In this document: piece by piece, positions 46,272-55,077 of the stretch
Position numbering within the stretch: the first letter of the stretch is position 1
Layout of the letters: every line of letters starts with the position of its first letter
Assembly: GCF_007474605.1 (NCBI RefSeq)
Contig: NZ_VHKL01000008.1
Span: 62,001 to 126,000, forward strand
DNA length: 64,000 bases
Direction of reading: 5' to 3'
DNA from: Rhodoligotrophos appendicifer
Lineage (GTDB): Bacteria > Pseudomonadota > Alphaproteobacteria > Rhizobiales > Im1
The notes under the pieces: model-generated
The model's database searches: none
What the model was told of the DNA's origin: nothing
Seen by the model: only the letters and a program-made list of their open reading frames with translations
Position numbers and translations under genes: made by a program

Positions 46272-47900
46272 ATGGCCCAGAGCCCTTATGATATCGATCT
46301 CGGCCGCAACTCGGCCAATTTCCAGCCGCTGACGCCGATCGGCTTTCTCGATCGCGCGGCACGCGCCTTTCCGAACCGGATCGCCATCATCCATGGCAGC
46401 AGCACGGCCACTTACCAGGAATTCTATGCCCGCAGCCGGCGTCTGGCCTCGGCACTGGCCAGCCATGGCGTGGGAAAGGGCGACACGGTCTCGGTCATGC
46501 TGCCCAATGTCCCGTCGATGCTGGAGGCCCATTACGGCATCCCCATGCTGGGTGCCGTGCTGCATTCCATCAATACCCGCCTCGACGCCGCCAATATCGC
46601 CTTCATGCTCGACCATGCCGAGACGAAGGTTCTGATCACGGACAGGGAGTTTTCCGGGGTCATGGCGGAGGCGCTGGCGCAGGCGAGCGTGAAACCCCTG
46701 ATCATCGACTATGATGATCCAGAATTCCCGCAGACGGGGGCCCGGCTCGGCGCTCTGGACTATGAGGCGTTCCTGGCCGAAGGCGATCCGCATTACCTCT
46801 GGTCGGCACCCGACGACGAGTGGGATGCGATCTCGCTCAATTATACGTCCGGCACGACCGGCAATCCCAAAGGAGTCGTGTACCATCACCGCGGCGCCCA
46901 TCTCATGGGCTATGCCAATGTCATCTCCGGCAATATGGGCAAGCATCCGGTCTATCTGTGGACATTGCCCATGTTCCACTGCAACGGCTGGTGCTTTCCC
47001 TGGTCGGTGTCGGTCGCCGTCGGCACCCATGTCTGCCTGCGCGCGGTCCGGGCGGCGGCCATGTATGAGGCCATCACCGCCCAAAAGGTGACCCATCTCT
47101 GCGGGGCACCGATCGTCATGTCGATGCTGCTCAATGCGACCGAAGAGGAGAAGCGGCCGATCACCCACACGGTGAGCTTCATCACCGCTGCCGCGCCGCC
47201 ACCGGAAGCGGTCCTTTCGGCCATGGCGGATGCCGGCTTCGAGGTTACCCATGTCTATGGCCTCACCGAGACTTATGGGCCGGCTGTCGTGAACGAGTGG
47301 AAGCAGGAGTGGGACGCCCTCGATGCAGCTGCGCGGGCGCAAAAGAAAGCGCGGCAAGGCGTCCGCTATCCCGCTCTCGACGACTTGGCGGTGATGGATC
47401 CGGACACGATGGAGGCTGTGCCCGCCAATGGAGAGGTGATCGGCGAGGTCATGTTCCGTGGCAACATCGTCATGAAAGGGTATCTCAAGAACCCCAAGGC
47501 CACCGAGGATGCCTTTGCCGGCGGCTGGTTCCATTCGGGCGATCTCGGCGTGATGCATGCCGATGGCTACATCCAGATCAAGGATCGATCCAAGGACATC
47601 ATCATTTCAGGAGGGGAGAATATCTCCTCCATCGAGGTGGAGGATGTGCTCTACAAACACCCGGCCGTGCAAGCGGCGGCGGTGGTCGCGAAGCCGGACG
47701 AGCGCTGGGGCGAGTCCCCTTGCGCGTTCGTGGAGCTCAAGCCCGGCAAATCGGCAAGTGTCGAGGATATCATAGAATATTGCCGTGGCGCGCTTGCCCG
47801 TTACAAGGCGCCGCGGCATGTCGTGTTCTTGGAACTGCCGAAAACGTCGACAGGAAAGATTCAGAAGTTCAAGCTTCGGGATCTCGCCAGGGACATCTAG
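46272..47900 (+). CDS. acyl-CoA synthetase (AMP-forming), medium/long-chain type
   Basis: 542 residues. LNYTSGTTGNPKGVVYHHRG is the ATP motif, YGLTETYGP the acyl-adenylate motif, WFHSGDLGVMHADGYIQIKDR and SGGENISSIEVEDVLY the hinge, and STGKIQKFKLR the catalytic Lys. It resembles the FadD-like family that also includes methylmercaptopropionate-CoA ligase DmdB; the acyl chain cannot be told from sequence. Start ATG at 46272, with no strong site. Confidence 0.92.
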   Translation: MAQSPYDIDLGRNSANFQPLTPIGFLDRAARAFPNRIAIIHGSSTATYQEFYARSRRLASALASHGVGKGDTVSVMLPNVPSMLEAHYGIPMLGAVLHSINTRLDAANIAFMLDHAETKVLITDREFSGVMAEALAQASVKPLIIDYDDPEFPQTGARLGALDYEAFLAEGDPHYLWSAPDDEWDAISLNYTSGTTGNPKGVVYHHRGAHLMGYANVISGNMGKHPVYLWTLPMFHCNGWCFPWSVSVAVGTHVCLRAVRAAAMYEAITAQKVTHLCGAPIVMSMLLNATEEEKRPITHTVSFITAAAPPPEAVLSAMADAGFEVTHVYGLTETYGPAVVNEWKQEWDALDAAARAQKKARQGVRYPALDDLAVMDPDTMEAVPANGEVIGEVMFRGNIVMKGYLKNPKATEDAFAGGWFHSGDLGVMHADGYIQIKDRSKDIIISGGENISSIEVEDVLYKHPAVQAAAVVAKPDERWGESPCAFVELKPGKSASVEDIIEYCRGALARYKAPRHVVFLELPKTSTGKIQKFKLRDLARDI

Positions 47901-47965
47901 GTCCCCAGTGTCCAACTCTTCGAGAGCTGCTTCCGAATGCGAAGACCGCGAGCGGAAGAGCCCGC

Positions 47966-48148
47966 CTAGTGCCTGCTGTCGAGGCGCGCCTCGATGCGGC
48001 TGATTTCGTCCTTCAATCGGAGCTTCTCTTTCTTGAGCTCCAAAACCTCCAGAGGATCTATGGATGGATGAGCCTCGGCGTCGTGTATCTTGCCGTCCAG
48101 GTTCCGGTGCTTATTCATCAGTTCATCCAGATGATTCTGAAGGGACAT
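47966..48148 (-). CDS. DUF465/YdcH family small protein
   Basis: 60 residues, a coiled-coil hairpin: LDELMNKHRNLDGKIHDAE and LKKEKLRLKDEISRIEARL. CAGGAG lies seven bases before the ATG at 48148; the longer frame has no site. Divergent from a second DUF465 gene 155 bases away. Function unknown. Confidence 0.88.
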   Translation of the reverse strand: MSLQNHLDELMNKHRNLDGKIHDAEAHPSIDPLEVLELKKEKLRLKDEISRIEARLDSRH

Positions 48149-48302
48149 GGGCACACTCCTGTCGTTGAACGTCACATGACAAGATTGACATATTGGGTTT
48201 GACTTGTCGAATTCCAGTCCTCCGCAGACCGGTGTATAGTCTGGACGCCGCCTGCGCTGCAGCGCCTCAGTCACAACAATTTGCGGTCAGGAGGATCGCC
48301 TT

Positions 48303-48506
48303 ATGGATGGCCAGTCAGAAGATCTGCGGCAGAAGCTCGCCAATCTGCGGGAGCAGCACCGTGATCTCGACGTGGCGATCGCCAGTCTCGAAGAGGCAAA
48401 TGCGCGCGACCAGCTGCAACTGCGGCGCCTGAAGAAGCAAAAGCTCATGCTCAAGGACAAGATCTCGTTGATCGAGGACCAGATGATCCCCGATATCATC
48501 GCGTGA
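48303..48506 (+). CDS. DUF465/YdcH family small protein (second copy)
   Basis: 67 residues, the same fold: LANLREQHRDLDVAIASLEE and LRRLKKQKLMLKDKISLIED. AGGAGG precedes the ATG by eight bases. It has the same final motif (LKLKDKI/LRLKDEI) as the divergent copy and precedes purE by 93 bases. Confidence 0.88.
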   Translation: MDGQSEDLRQKLANLREQHRDLDVAIASLEEANARDQLQLRRLKKQKLMLKDKISLIEDQMIPDIIA

Positions 48507-48598
48507 GCAAGGCCATCGAATTTCGCTGGTTGCAGAACCCCCTTCCTTCCTTATAATCCGCGCCTTTTTCGGGCCTCTGTTGCCCCTTCGGAGACGCC

Positions 48599-49096
48599 AT
48601 GAGCGACAAGAATCCCCAGGTTGCGGTCATCATGGGCAGTCAGTCCGACTGGACGACGATGCGGCACGCTACCGAGATATTGGAAGCGCTGGGCGTTTCT
48701 CATGAGGCGAGGATCATTTCCGCCCATCGCACACCGCATCGCCTCTATGAATTCGCGGGTTCCGCCCAGGCCAAGGGCATCAAGGTGATCATCGCCGGAG
48801 CTGGCGGTGCGGCACATCTGCCGGGCATGGCCGCATCCATGACTCCCTTGCCCGTCTTCGGCGTGCCGATCGAGAGCAAGTCGCTGCACGGGCAGGACAG
48901 CCTGCTGTCCATCGTCCAGATGCCGGCCGGCATCCCGGTCGGCACCCTGGCCATCGGCCGGCCGGGGGCAATCAATGCGGCATTGCTCGCGGCGAGCGTC
49001 CTGGCCTTGTCGGACCCGTCCCTTGCGGCGCGTCTGGCCGCCTGGCGCCGGGCGCAGACGGATGCGGTGGCCGAGTTTCCTGTCGAGGGAGCCTAA
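48599..49096 (+). CDS. purE: 5-(carboxyamino)imidazole ribonucleotide mutase
   Basis: 165 residues. [44 protein letters not shown] and [13 protein letters not shown] are the class I PurE motifs. It moves the carboxyl group of N5-CAIR to CAIR in purine synthesis, using the product of PurK. purK starts two bases after its stop. Confidence 0.98.
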   Translation: MSDKNPQVAVIMGSQSDWTTMRHATEILEALGVSHEARIISAHRTPHRLYEFAGSAQAKGIKVIIAGAGGAAHLPGMAASMTPLPVFGVPIESKSLHGQDSLLSIVQMPAGIPVGTLAIGRPGAINAALLAASVLALSDPSLAARLAAWRRAQTDAVAEFPVEGA

Positions 49097-49098
49097 GG

Positions 49099-50190
49099 GT
49101 GACACCCCCTCCCCTTGCCCCAGGCGGCACCATCGGCATTCTCGGCGGCGGGCAGCTCGGGCGCATGCTTGCCCTTGCCGCAGCCGAACTCGGTCTTCGC
49201 AGCCATGTCTATTGTCCCGACCCCGACAGTCCCGCCTTCGACGTCACGCGCCATCACACCTGCGCTGCCTATGACGACGAGGCGGCGCTTTCCCGCTTCG
49301 TCGACAGCGTCGACCGGGTGACCTTCGAATTCGAAAATGTGCCGCATTTCACTGTCGCTTTCCTCGCGTCGAAGGTGCCGGTCCTCCCGGGCGAACGCGC
49401 CCTGCGTCTCACCCAGGACCGTCTCGACGAGAAGCATTTCGTAAGCAGCCTCGGGCTCTCTGTCGCTCCCTTCGCCGCCGTCGATTCGGCCGCGGATCTC
49501 GGCGCAGCGCTTCGGGACATCGGCCGGCCGGCCATCCTGAAGACCCGCCGCTTCGGCTATGACGGCAAGGGGCAGATCGCCATACGTGGCGAGACAGATC
49601 CGGAGTCGGTCTGGTCTGAGATCGGGAATGCACCCTGCGTTCTCGAGGGATTCGTGCCCTTCGCGCTTGAGTGCTCCGTCATCGTGGCGCGGAGTGCCGC
49701 CGGACAGATCGCGCCCTACGAGATCGTCGAGAACCACCACGAGAACCACATCCTCAAAACCTCCACCGTACCGGCCCGCGTGTCGGCAGAGACGGCGAAC
49801 GAGGCTGAACGCATTGGTCGGGTCATCGCAGAGGCCCTCGATTTCGTCGGCGTGCTGGCGGTGGAGCTGTTCGTCACCCGGCAAAACGGAAGAGAGGCGC
49901 TGATCGTCAATGAGATCGCACCACGGGTCCATAATTCCGGACACTGGACCCAGGATGGCTGCCTCGTGTCCCAGTTCGAACAACATATGCGCGCCGTGGC
50001 GGGATGGCCGCTTGGTTCCCCTCATCGCCACAGCGACGTGGTGATGACGAATCTGCTGGGCGTGGACGCAGATCTTTGGGAGCACTATGCCAGCGAGGCC
50101 GGGACTGCTCTGCATCTTTACGGCAAAAGCTCCGCCCGTGCAGGCCGGAAGATGGGACACATCAACAGATTAGGTCTGCCACGTCGCTAA
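49099..50190 (+). CDS. purK: 5-(carboxyamino)imidazole ribonucleotide synthase
   Basis: 363 residues, ATP-grasp enzyme that carboxylates AIR with ATP and bicarbonate. IGILGGGQLGRMLALAA, KTRRFGYDGKGQ, EGFVPFALECSVIVAR and VNEIAPRVHNSGHWT are conserved. Starts GTG two bases after purE, so translation is coupled. Confidence 0.98.
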   Translation: MTPPPLAPGGTIGILGGGQLGRMLALAAAELGLRSHVYCPDPDSPAFDVTRHHTCAAYDDEAALSRFVDSVDRVTFEFENVPHFTVAFLASKVPVLPGERALRLTQDRLDEKHFVSSLGLSVAPFAAVDSAADLGAALRDIGRPAILKTRRFGYDGKGQIAIRGETDPESVWSEIGNAPCVLEGFVPFALECSVIVARSAAGQIAPYEIVENHHENHILKTSTVPARVSAETANEAERIGRVIAEALDFVGVLAVELFVTRQNGREALIVNEIAPRVHNSGHWTQDGCLVSQFEQHMRAVAGWPLGSPHRHSDVVMTNLLGVDADLWEHYASEAGTALHLYGKSSARAGRKMGHINRLGLPRR

Positions 50191-50348
50191 ATGACGATGT
50201 TGCGGTTGGCGGAGTGGACAGGCTGTTGGAGTTCTGCTAATCATCCGCGATCCGAAGCGGCGGAAGCGGCTTGCAGGGTATTTTGTTTCCTTGCTGACCC
50301 AAAATCGCTTCGTTCATCCATTCGTCAGGAATTACAAAGGCAGCACTC

Positions 50349-50579
50349 GTGCAAGTTCTCGTACGTGACAACAACGTCGAACAGGCTCTCAAAGCGCTCA
50401 AGAAGAAAATGCAGCGCGAGGGTGTATTCCGTGAGATGAAGCTGCGCAATCATTACGAGAAGCCGTCCGAGAAGCGCGCCCGCGAAAAAGCGGAAGCCGT
50501 GCGTCGCGCTCGCAAGCTCGCACGCAAGCGCGCCCAGCGCGAGGGCCTCATCCCGATGAAGCCGAAGCCGGTCCGCTAG
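50349..50579 (+). CDS. rpsU: 30S ribosomal protein S21
   Basis: 76 residues. [20 protein letters not shown] and [16 protein letters not shown] are typical; the C terminus is very Lys/Arg-rich. GTG start. A clear terminator follows. Single-gene unit 158 bases after purK. Confidence 0.95.
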   Translation: MQVLVRDNNVEQALKALKKKMQREGVFREMKLRNHYEKPSEKRAREKAEAVRRARKLARKRAQREGLIPMKPKPVR

Positions 50580-50636
50580 AGGCTGCCAGGCCGCTCGGCT
50601 GCCGCAAGCTACGGACACGCCCTGTCCATACTGAAC

Positions 50637-50664
50637 AAACCGATGCCCTTCGCATCGGTTTTGT
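50637..50664 (+). terminator. intrinsic terminator after rpsU
   Basis: Perfect ten-pair stem AAACCGATGC/GCATCGGTTT followed by TTG; loop of five bases. Confidence 0.8.
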
Positions 50665-50749
50665 CGTTTGAGGGTCGCCAAGTGCCCACAGCGGAAGCGT
50701 GCCTCACACGACAAGCGCCCGCTCCGCGTCAGGGCGTTCCAGCCGCTCC

Positions 50750-51481
50750 TCATCCCAGAGTAAAGTTCTCGTACGTCAACTCACGGACGACATGAAGGGA
50801 TCGCTCGGGATAGGGCACCTCGATTCCCACCGCCGCCAATTGAGCATGGGCTTCAGACTTGAGCGCCATGGCCACCGCACGATAGTCCTGGACTTGAGTG
50901 CAGAAGCGGAGCGCGAGAACGACCCTTCCATCCGGCCGTAGCCATGTGAACACCATGGGTGGCGGCATCTCTTGGACACGCAAATCCTGCAGCGCCATGT
51001 TCAAAAGGACGCCCAGGCCGAGATTCAGATCCGCTTGAGCCTCGACGCCGAAGCGCAACTCGATTCGATAGAGTTTCGGCAGCTGCAGCCCGAGGATGAC
51101 GGCCAGCAGGAGTTCCGCCGATACCGGTCCGGGCCTGTCCAGCTCGCCGCTCCGCCTGAGCGCTGCAAAAGATACCGGCAAGGTCTCGCCCGGTGCCGCG
51201 GCCAGGAGCACACCGCGCCATCCGATCTGCAGCACCGTATGGGGCGCCAGCGCTGCCGACATGAGATCCGGTTGAAACCATTTGAGGGTCCAGAGGATGA
51301 CTATGCTGAGCCCCTCACCCAGTCGTTGTCGAGACATGAGATTTCGAAGCCAGTCAGCGATTCGGCTATCCAGGCGCTGCGGCTGACCCAGTTCTGCGTC
51401 GAAGGCGAGCGGTGGCGCGGACGAGGACGTCGACCGCACTTGAGTGGTTTTACCGAAATTTTCCTTCAGTGGCATCAGCAT
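50750..51481 (-). CDS. MscS-like protein lacking an evident pore domain
   Basis: 243 residues. The C-terminal half fits the MscS cytoplasmic cage: IGWRGVLLAAAPGETLPVSF resembles the beta domain, and YRIELRFGVEAQADLNLG, LALRFCTQVQDYRAVAMALK and AAVGIEVPYPERSLHV the alpha/beta domain. MscS channels have three or more membrane helices in front, but here there are only about 90 residues with one short hydrophobic stretch. A GTG at 51547 would add 22 residues that include a hydrophobic segment, giving at most one helix. Possibly a truncated gene or a soluble cage protein. Start uncertain. Confidence 0.6.
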   Translation of the reverse strand: MLMPLKENFGKTTQVRSTSSSAPPLAFDAELGQPQRLDSRIADWLRNLMSRQRLGEGLSIVILWTLKWFQPDLMSAALAPHTVLQIGWRGVLLAAAPGETLPVSFAALRRSGELDRPGPVSAELLLAVILGLQLPKLYRIELRFGVEAQADLNLGLGVLLNMALQDLRVQEMPPPMVFTWLRPDGRVVLALRFCTQVQDYRAVAMALKSEAHAQLAAVGIEVPYPERSLHVVRELTYENFTLG

Positions 51482-51622
51482 GAGCACGACGCTCCCACCG
51501 GCACACGGATATACAATCCATAGTAGGTCCGCCGCCCATAGCACCACTTTTAGGAATATATGGTTGTATAATCAAATGATTCCCGTCGAGGCTGTGGAGA
51601 TGCCGCCAAGCCTCAGACATGG

Positions 51623-51650
51623 AAAAGGCCGGATCCTTTCGGACCCGGCC
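51623..51650 (-). terminator. intrinsic terminator after pntB
   Basis: On the minus strand a ten-pair stem GGCCGGGTCC/GGATCCGGCC with one G-T mispair and a GAAA loop, followed by TTTT. Confidence 0.85.
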
Positions 51651-51681
51651 CCGCACTCAAATCACTCAGGATGACCTGGCG

Positions 51682-53082
51682 TTACATCGCCTTGACGATC
51701 TGCTCGACCATTTTCTTGGCGTCGCCGAACAACATCATCGTGTTGTCCCGATAGAAGAGCGAGTTGTCGATGCCGGCATAGCCGGAGGAGAGGGAGCGCT
51801 TCACGAACATCACCGTGCCCGCCTTCCACACTTCGAGAACCGGCATGCCATAGATCGGAGAGGAGGGATCCTCCTTGGCCGAGGGATTGGTGACATCGTT
51901 GGCACCGATGACGAAGGCCACGTCGGCATTCGTGAATTCGGAATTGATATCCTCAAGCTCGAAGACCTCGTCATAGGGAACGTTCGCTTCCGCCAGCAGC
52001 ACATTCATGTGCCCGGGCATCCGGCCCGCCACAGGGTGAATGGCGTAGCTGACCTCGACGCCGGCCTTCTTCAAGGAGTCGCCCATCTCGCGCAAGGCGT
52101 GCTGAGCCTGGGCGACCGCCATGCCATAGCCCGGCACGATGATGACCTTTGAGGCGTTCTTCAGCATGAAGGCTGCATCTTCCGCCGAACCCTGCTTCAC
52201 CGGCCGCTGTTCGCCGCCTGCGGCTCCACCGGCTGCGGCAGTCTCCCCACCGAAACCACCGAGGATCACGTTGAAGAAGGAGCGATTCATCCCCTTGCAC
52301 ATGATGTAAGAGAGGATGGCGCCGGAGGATCCCACCAAGGCGCCGGTGATGATGAGGGCCGTGTTGCCGAGGGTGAAGCCGATGCCGGCGGCCGCCCAGC
52401 CGGAATAAGAGTTCAGCATCGAGATCACCACCGGCATGTCGGCGCCGCCGATGGGAATGATGATCAGAACACCCAGCACCAGAGCCAGGATGGTCAGCAG
52501 CCAGAACAGGGTGTGGCTTCCGGTTGCGGCGAAGGCGATGAGCAGCACGACAAGCAGGATGCCGAGGCCCAGATTGACCATATGCTGGCCAGGGAATGAA
52601 ACCGGTGCCCCGGAGACCAGTCCCTGCAGCTTCGTGAAAGCGATGATCGATCCGGTAAAGGTGATCGCCCCGATCGCTGCCCCCAATGACATCTCCACGA
52701 GGCTCGCCATATGGACGTGATCATGGGTGCCGATCCCGAAGGCCGCGGGGGCATAGAGAGCCGCAGCGGCGACCAAAACAGCCGCAAGACCGACCAGCGA
52801 ATGAAAACCGGCGACCAGTTGGGGCATGGCCGTCATGGGGATGCGGCGCGCGATCACCGCGCCGATACCCCCGCCGATGGCGATGCCGCCGATCACCATG
52901 GCCCAGGTGCCGAATTCCCGCGGGGGCGCATAGGCCAGCGTGGTGACGATGGCAATCGCCATGCCCACCATGCCGTAGAGATTGCCGCGGCGTGAGCTTT
53001 CCGGGTGAGACAGGCCGCGCAGGGCCATGATGAACAGCACGCCGGAGACGAGGTAGAGGGTCGCTACGATGTTGACCGACAT
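51682..53082 (-). CDS. pntB: NAD(P) transhydrogenase subunit beta
   Basis: 466 residues. About eight or nine membrane helices in residues 1-270, then the NADP domain dIII with VIIVPGYGMAVAQAQHALREM, YAIHPVAGRMPGHMNVLLAEA and FVIGANDVTNPSAKED. It uses the proton gradient to make NADPH from NADH. Last of the pnt run, 10 bases after pntAB. Confidence 0.97.
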   Translation of the reverse strand: MSVNIVATLYLVSGVLFIMALRGLSHPESSRRGNLYGMVGMAIAIVTTLAYAPPREFGTWAMVIGGIAIGGGIGAVIARRIPMTAMPQLVAGFHSLVGLAAVLVAAAALYAPAAFGIGTHDHVHMASLVEMSLGAAIGAITFTGSIIAFTKLQGLVSGAPVSFPGQHMVNLGLGILLVVLLIAFAATGSHTLFWLLTILALVLGVLIIIPIGGADMPVVISMLNSYSGWAAAGIGFTLGNTALIITGALVGSSGAILSYIMCKGMNRSFFNVILGGFGGETAAAGGAAGGEQRPVKQGSAEDAAFMLKNASKVIIVPGYGMAVAQAQHALREMGDSLKKAGVEVSYAIHPVAGRMPGHMNVLLAEANVPYDEVFELEDINSEFTNADVAFVIGANDVTNPSAKEDPSSPIYGMPVLEVWKAGTVMFVKRSLSSGYAGIDNSLFYRDNTMMLFGDAKKMVEQIVKAM

Positions 53083-53092
53083 TGCGCTTCCC

Positions 53093-53542
53093 TCAACCCT
53101 TGCGGCGATACATGGCCAGCATCCGCTGGGTGACGAGGAAGCCGCCGAAGATGTTCACGGAGGCCAGGATGAGAGCGCCGAAACCGAGCCACTGGGATGC
53201 AGCGCTCGCCTCCGCGATGGTGGGCATCGCGCCGCCCGCCACGGCAATCAGGGCCCCCACCACGATCACCGAGGAGATGGCGTTGGTCACCGACATCAGT
53301 GGGGTGTGAAGGGCCGGAGTGACGCTCCAGACCACGAAATAGCCGACGAAGATGGCCAGCACGAAGATGGACAGGCGAAACACGAAGGGATCGATGCCGA
53401 CCGCCGCGCCGATGGCCTCGATGCCGCCACCCGCCAGACGGGCCGCATCGGCAAAGGCTTGAGCCTGGTCGGCCGAATCGAGAGCACGCGCCGCGGCCTC
53501 TCGCGCCGCATCGGCCGCTTGTTGGGCGGTTAGGCCTTCCAT
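53093..53542 (-). CDS. pntAB: NAD(P) transhydrogenase subunit alpha 2 (membrane part)
   Basis: 149 residues. An Ala-rich N-terminal stretch of about 50 residues is followed by three membrane helices (FRLSIFVLAIFVGYFVVW, AISSVIVVGALIAVAGG, FGALILASVNIFGGFLV). It is the dII part of the alpha subunit, split from pntAA as in Rhodospirillum-type enzymes. The Ala-rich start is longer than usual. Confidence 0.95.
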   Translation of the reverse strand: MEGLTAQQAADAAREAAARALDSADQAQAFADAARLAGGGIEAIGAAVGIDPFVFRLSIFVLAIFVGYFVVWSVTPALHTPLMSVTNAISSVIVVGALIAVAGGAMPTIAEASAASQWLGFGALILASVNIFGGFLVTQRMLAMYRRKG

Positions 53543-53558
53543 TGGTCGTCCCCCCTGA

Positions 53559-54680
53559 TCAGCTCAAAAGTGCCGGATGGACCAACTGTCCATCACGGGT
53601 GAGCGCCGTTCCCTTAATGATGTCGTCATTCCAATCGATCGCAAGCACCCCATCCTTGACGATCACGTCGAGGAAGTTCAGCAGGTTCTTGGCATAAAGG
53701 GGTGATGCGTTCCCGGCGATGCGGCCGGCAAGATTGAGGTGCCCCATGATGGTGACGCCGTTGTGGTTCACGACTTCCCCGGGTTTCGCCAGCTCGACGT
53801 TGCCCCCTCGCTCGGCCGCCAGATCGACGATGATGGAGCCGGGCTTCATGCTCTCCACCATGGCGGCCGTGATGAGGCGCGGTGCCGGGCGGCCAGGAAT
53901 GAGGGCGGTTGTGATGACGATGTCCTGAGTCTTCACGTGTTCGGCCACGAGCGCCTCCTGCCGGCGCTTGTAGTCCTCGCTCATCTCCTTGGCGTAACCG
54001 CCCTTCGTCTCCAAATCCTCGCCGTCGGCTTCGACCATCACGAATTTCGCACCCAGGCTCTGCACCTGCTCGGCCGCAGCGCGACGCACGTCCGTCGCCG
54101 TGACCACCGCACCCAGCCGGCGCGCGGTCGCGATCGCTTGCAGACCGGCAACGCCGGCCCCCATGATGAAGGCGCGGGCGGCGGGAACGGTCCCGGCCGC
54201 CGTCATCATCATCGGCAACGCCCGACCGAAGGCTGCGGCGGCATCGACGACCGCCTTGTAGCCGGCAAGGTTCGCCTGGGACGACAGCACGTCCATCGAC
54301 TGGGCCCGGGTGATGCGGGGCATCAGCTCCATGGCGAAGGCTATTGTATTCTGCCTCGCGAGTGCATCGAGTTCCTCGCGAGCGCCATAGGGATCGAGCT
54401 GGCCGACCACCACGGCTCCAGATTTGAGACTGGGAACGAGGTCTGGTGGCGGACGACGGACGGCGAGAACAATGTCGGCATCCTGCACCGCCTCGGCATT
54501 GCTGCCGGCAATCCTGGCCCCTGCAGCCTCATAGGCCGCATCGGAAAAAAAGGACCCTGCTCCGGCGCCGGTCACGATGACGACGTCCAGCCCCTTCTTC
54601 ACGAGCGCCTTTACGGAGTCTGGAACCGCCGCGACGCGGGTCTCACCGGAGGCACCTTCGGCCAGGACCGCGAGCTTCAT
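53559..54680 (-). CDS. pntAA: NAD(P) transhydrogenase subunit alpha 1 (NAD-binding)
   Basis: 373 residues. Two-domain dI: GETRVAAVPDSVKAL at the start, MGAGVAGLQAIATARRLGAVV as the NAD-binding Rossmann motif, AKFVMVEADGED, and VDLAAERGGNVE. The ATG at 54680 comes one base after the stop of the COX IV gene; a TTG at 54692 is not needed. First pnt gene in the order pntAA-pntAB-pntB. Confidence 0.96.
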   Translation of the reverse strand: MKLAVLAEGASGETRVAAVPDSVKALVKKGLDVVIVTGAGAGSFFSDAAYEAAGARIAGSNAEAVQDADIVLAVRRPPPDLVPSLKSGAVVVGQLDPYGAREELDALARQNTIAFAMELMPRITRAQSMDVLSSQANLAGYKAVVDAAAAFGRALPMMMTAAGTVPAARAFIMGAGVAGLQAIATARRLGAVVTATDVRRAAAEQVQSLGAKFVMVEADGEDLETKGGYAKEMSEDYKRRQEALVAEHVKTQDIVITTALIPGRPAPRLITAAMVESMKPGSIIVDLAAERGGNVELAKPGEVVNHNGVTIMGHLNLAGRIAGNASPLYAKNLLNFLDVIVKDGVLAIDWNDDIIKGTALTRDGQLVHPALLS

Positions 54681-54681
54681 G

Positions 54682-54972
54682 TCAGGCTGCAACCTTCATC
54701 AAGGTGACGGCGACGAACAATGCCAAAATGATCAGAGAGACCGTCCAGCGACCGCTGCCCGTCCGGGAGTCGACCACAAGGCCCACCGTCCCGAAGATGA
54801 GGCCGAGGAAGCCGTATACTGTCGCCGAGGTCCCACTGCCGAAAGCGAACATCGTCAACGCGACCAGCACGAAGATCGTGCTTAACATGAGCGCCGCCGC
54901 GCCCTTCAGTACAGCATGATAGGTCTGCACATGCGACTGCATATCGACCTGAGGGGCCGTATCGTCTGCCAT
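54682..54972 (-). CDS. aa3-type cytochrome c oxidase subunit IV
   Basis: 96 residues. Polar N terminus with TYHAVLKGAAALMLSTIF, the conserved region of the bacterial aa3 COX IV family (pfam COX4_pro_2), and three hydrophobic segments, longer than the usual one-helix proteins of about 50 residues. It accompanies pnt genes in many Rhizobiales. It shares the transcript with pntAA; a role in the oxidase or the transhydrogenase is unproven. Confidence 0.8.
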   Translation of the reverse strand: MADDTAPQVDMQSHVQTYHAVLKGAAALMLSTIFVLVALTMFAFGSGTSATVYGFLGLIFGTVGLVVDSRTGSGRWTVSLIILALFVAVTLMKVAA

Positions 54973-55077
54973 ATCTCTTGATCCCCAAATTTGGCGGTCA
55001 AACGAATTGATTTCGGCTTAGCCCATTGAGGCGAGCGCCGCAAGGCGATGCGTGTCGCTGGAGGGCGATTCGGAGGC

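Noticed and set aside
45957-47558. Minus-strand frame that would extend the propionyl-CoA synthetase to 1177 residues
   Set aside because: The extra 534 residues are antisense to a well-supported acyl-CoA synthetase and have no domain; the family start is at 45956.
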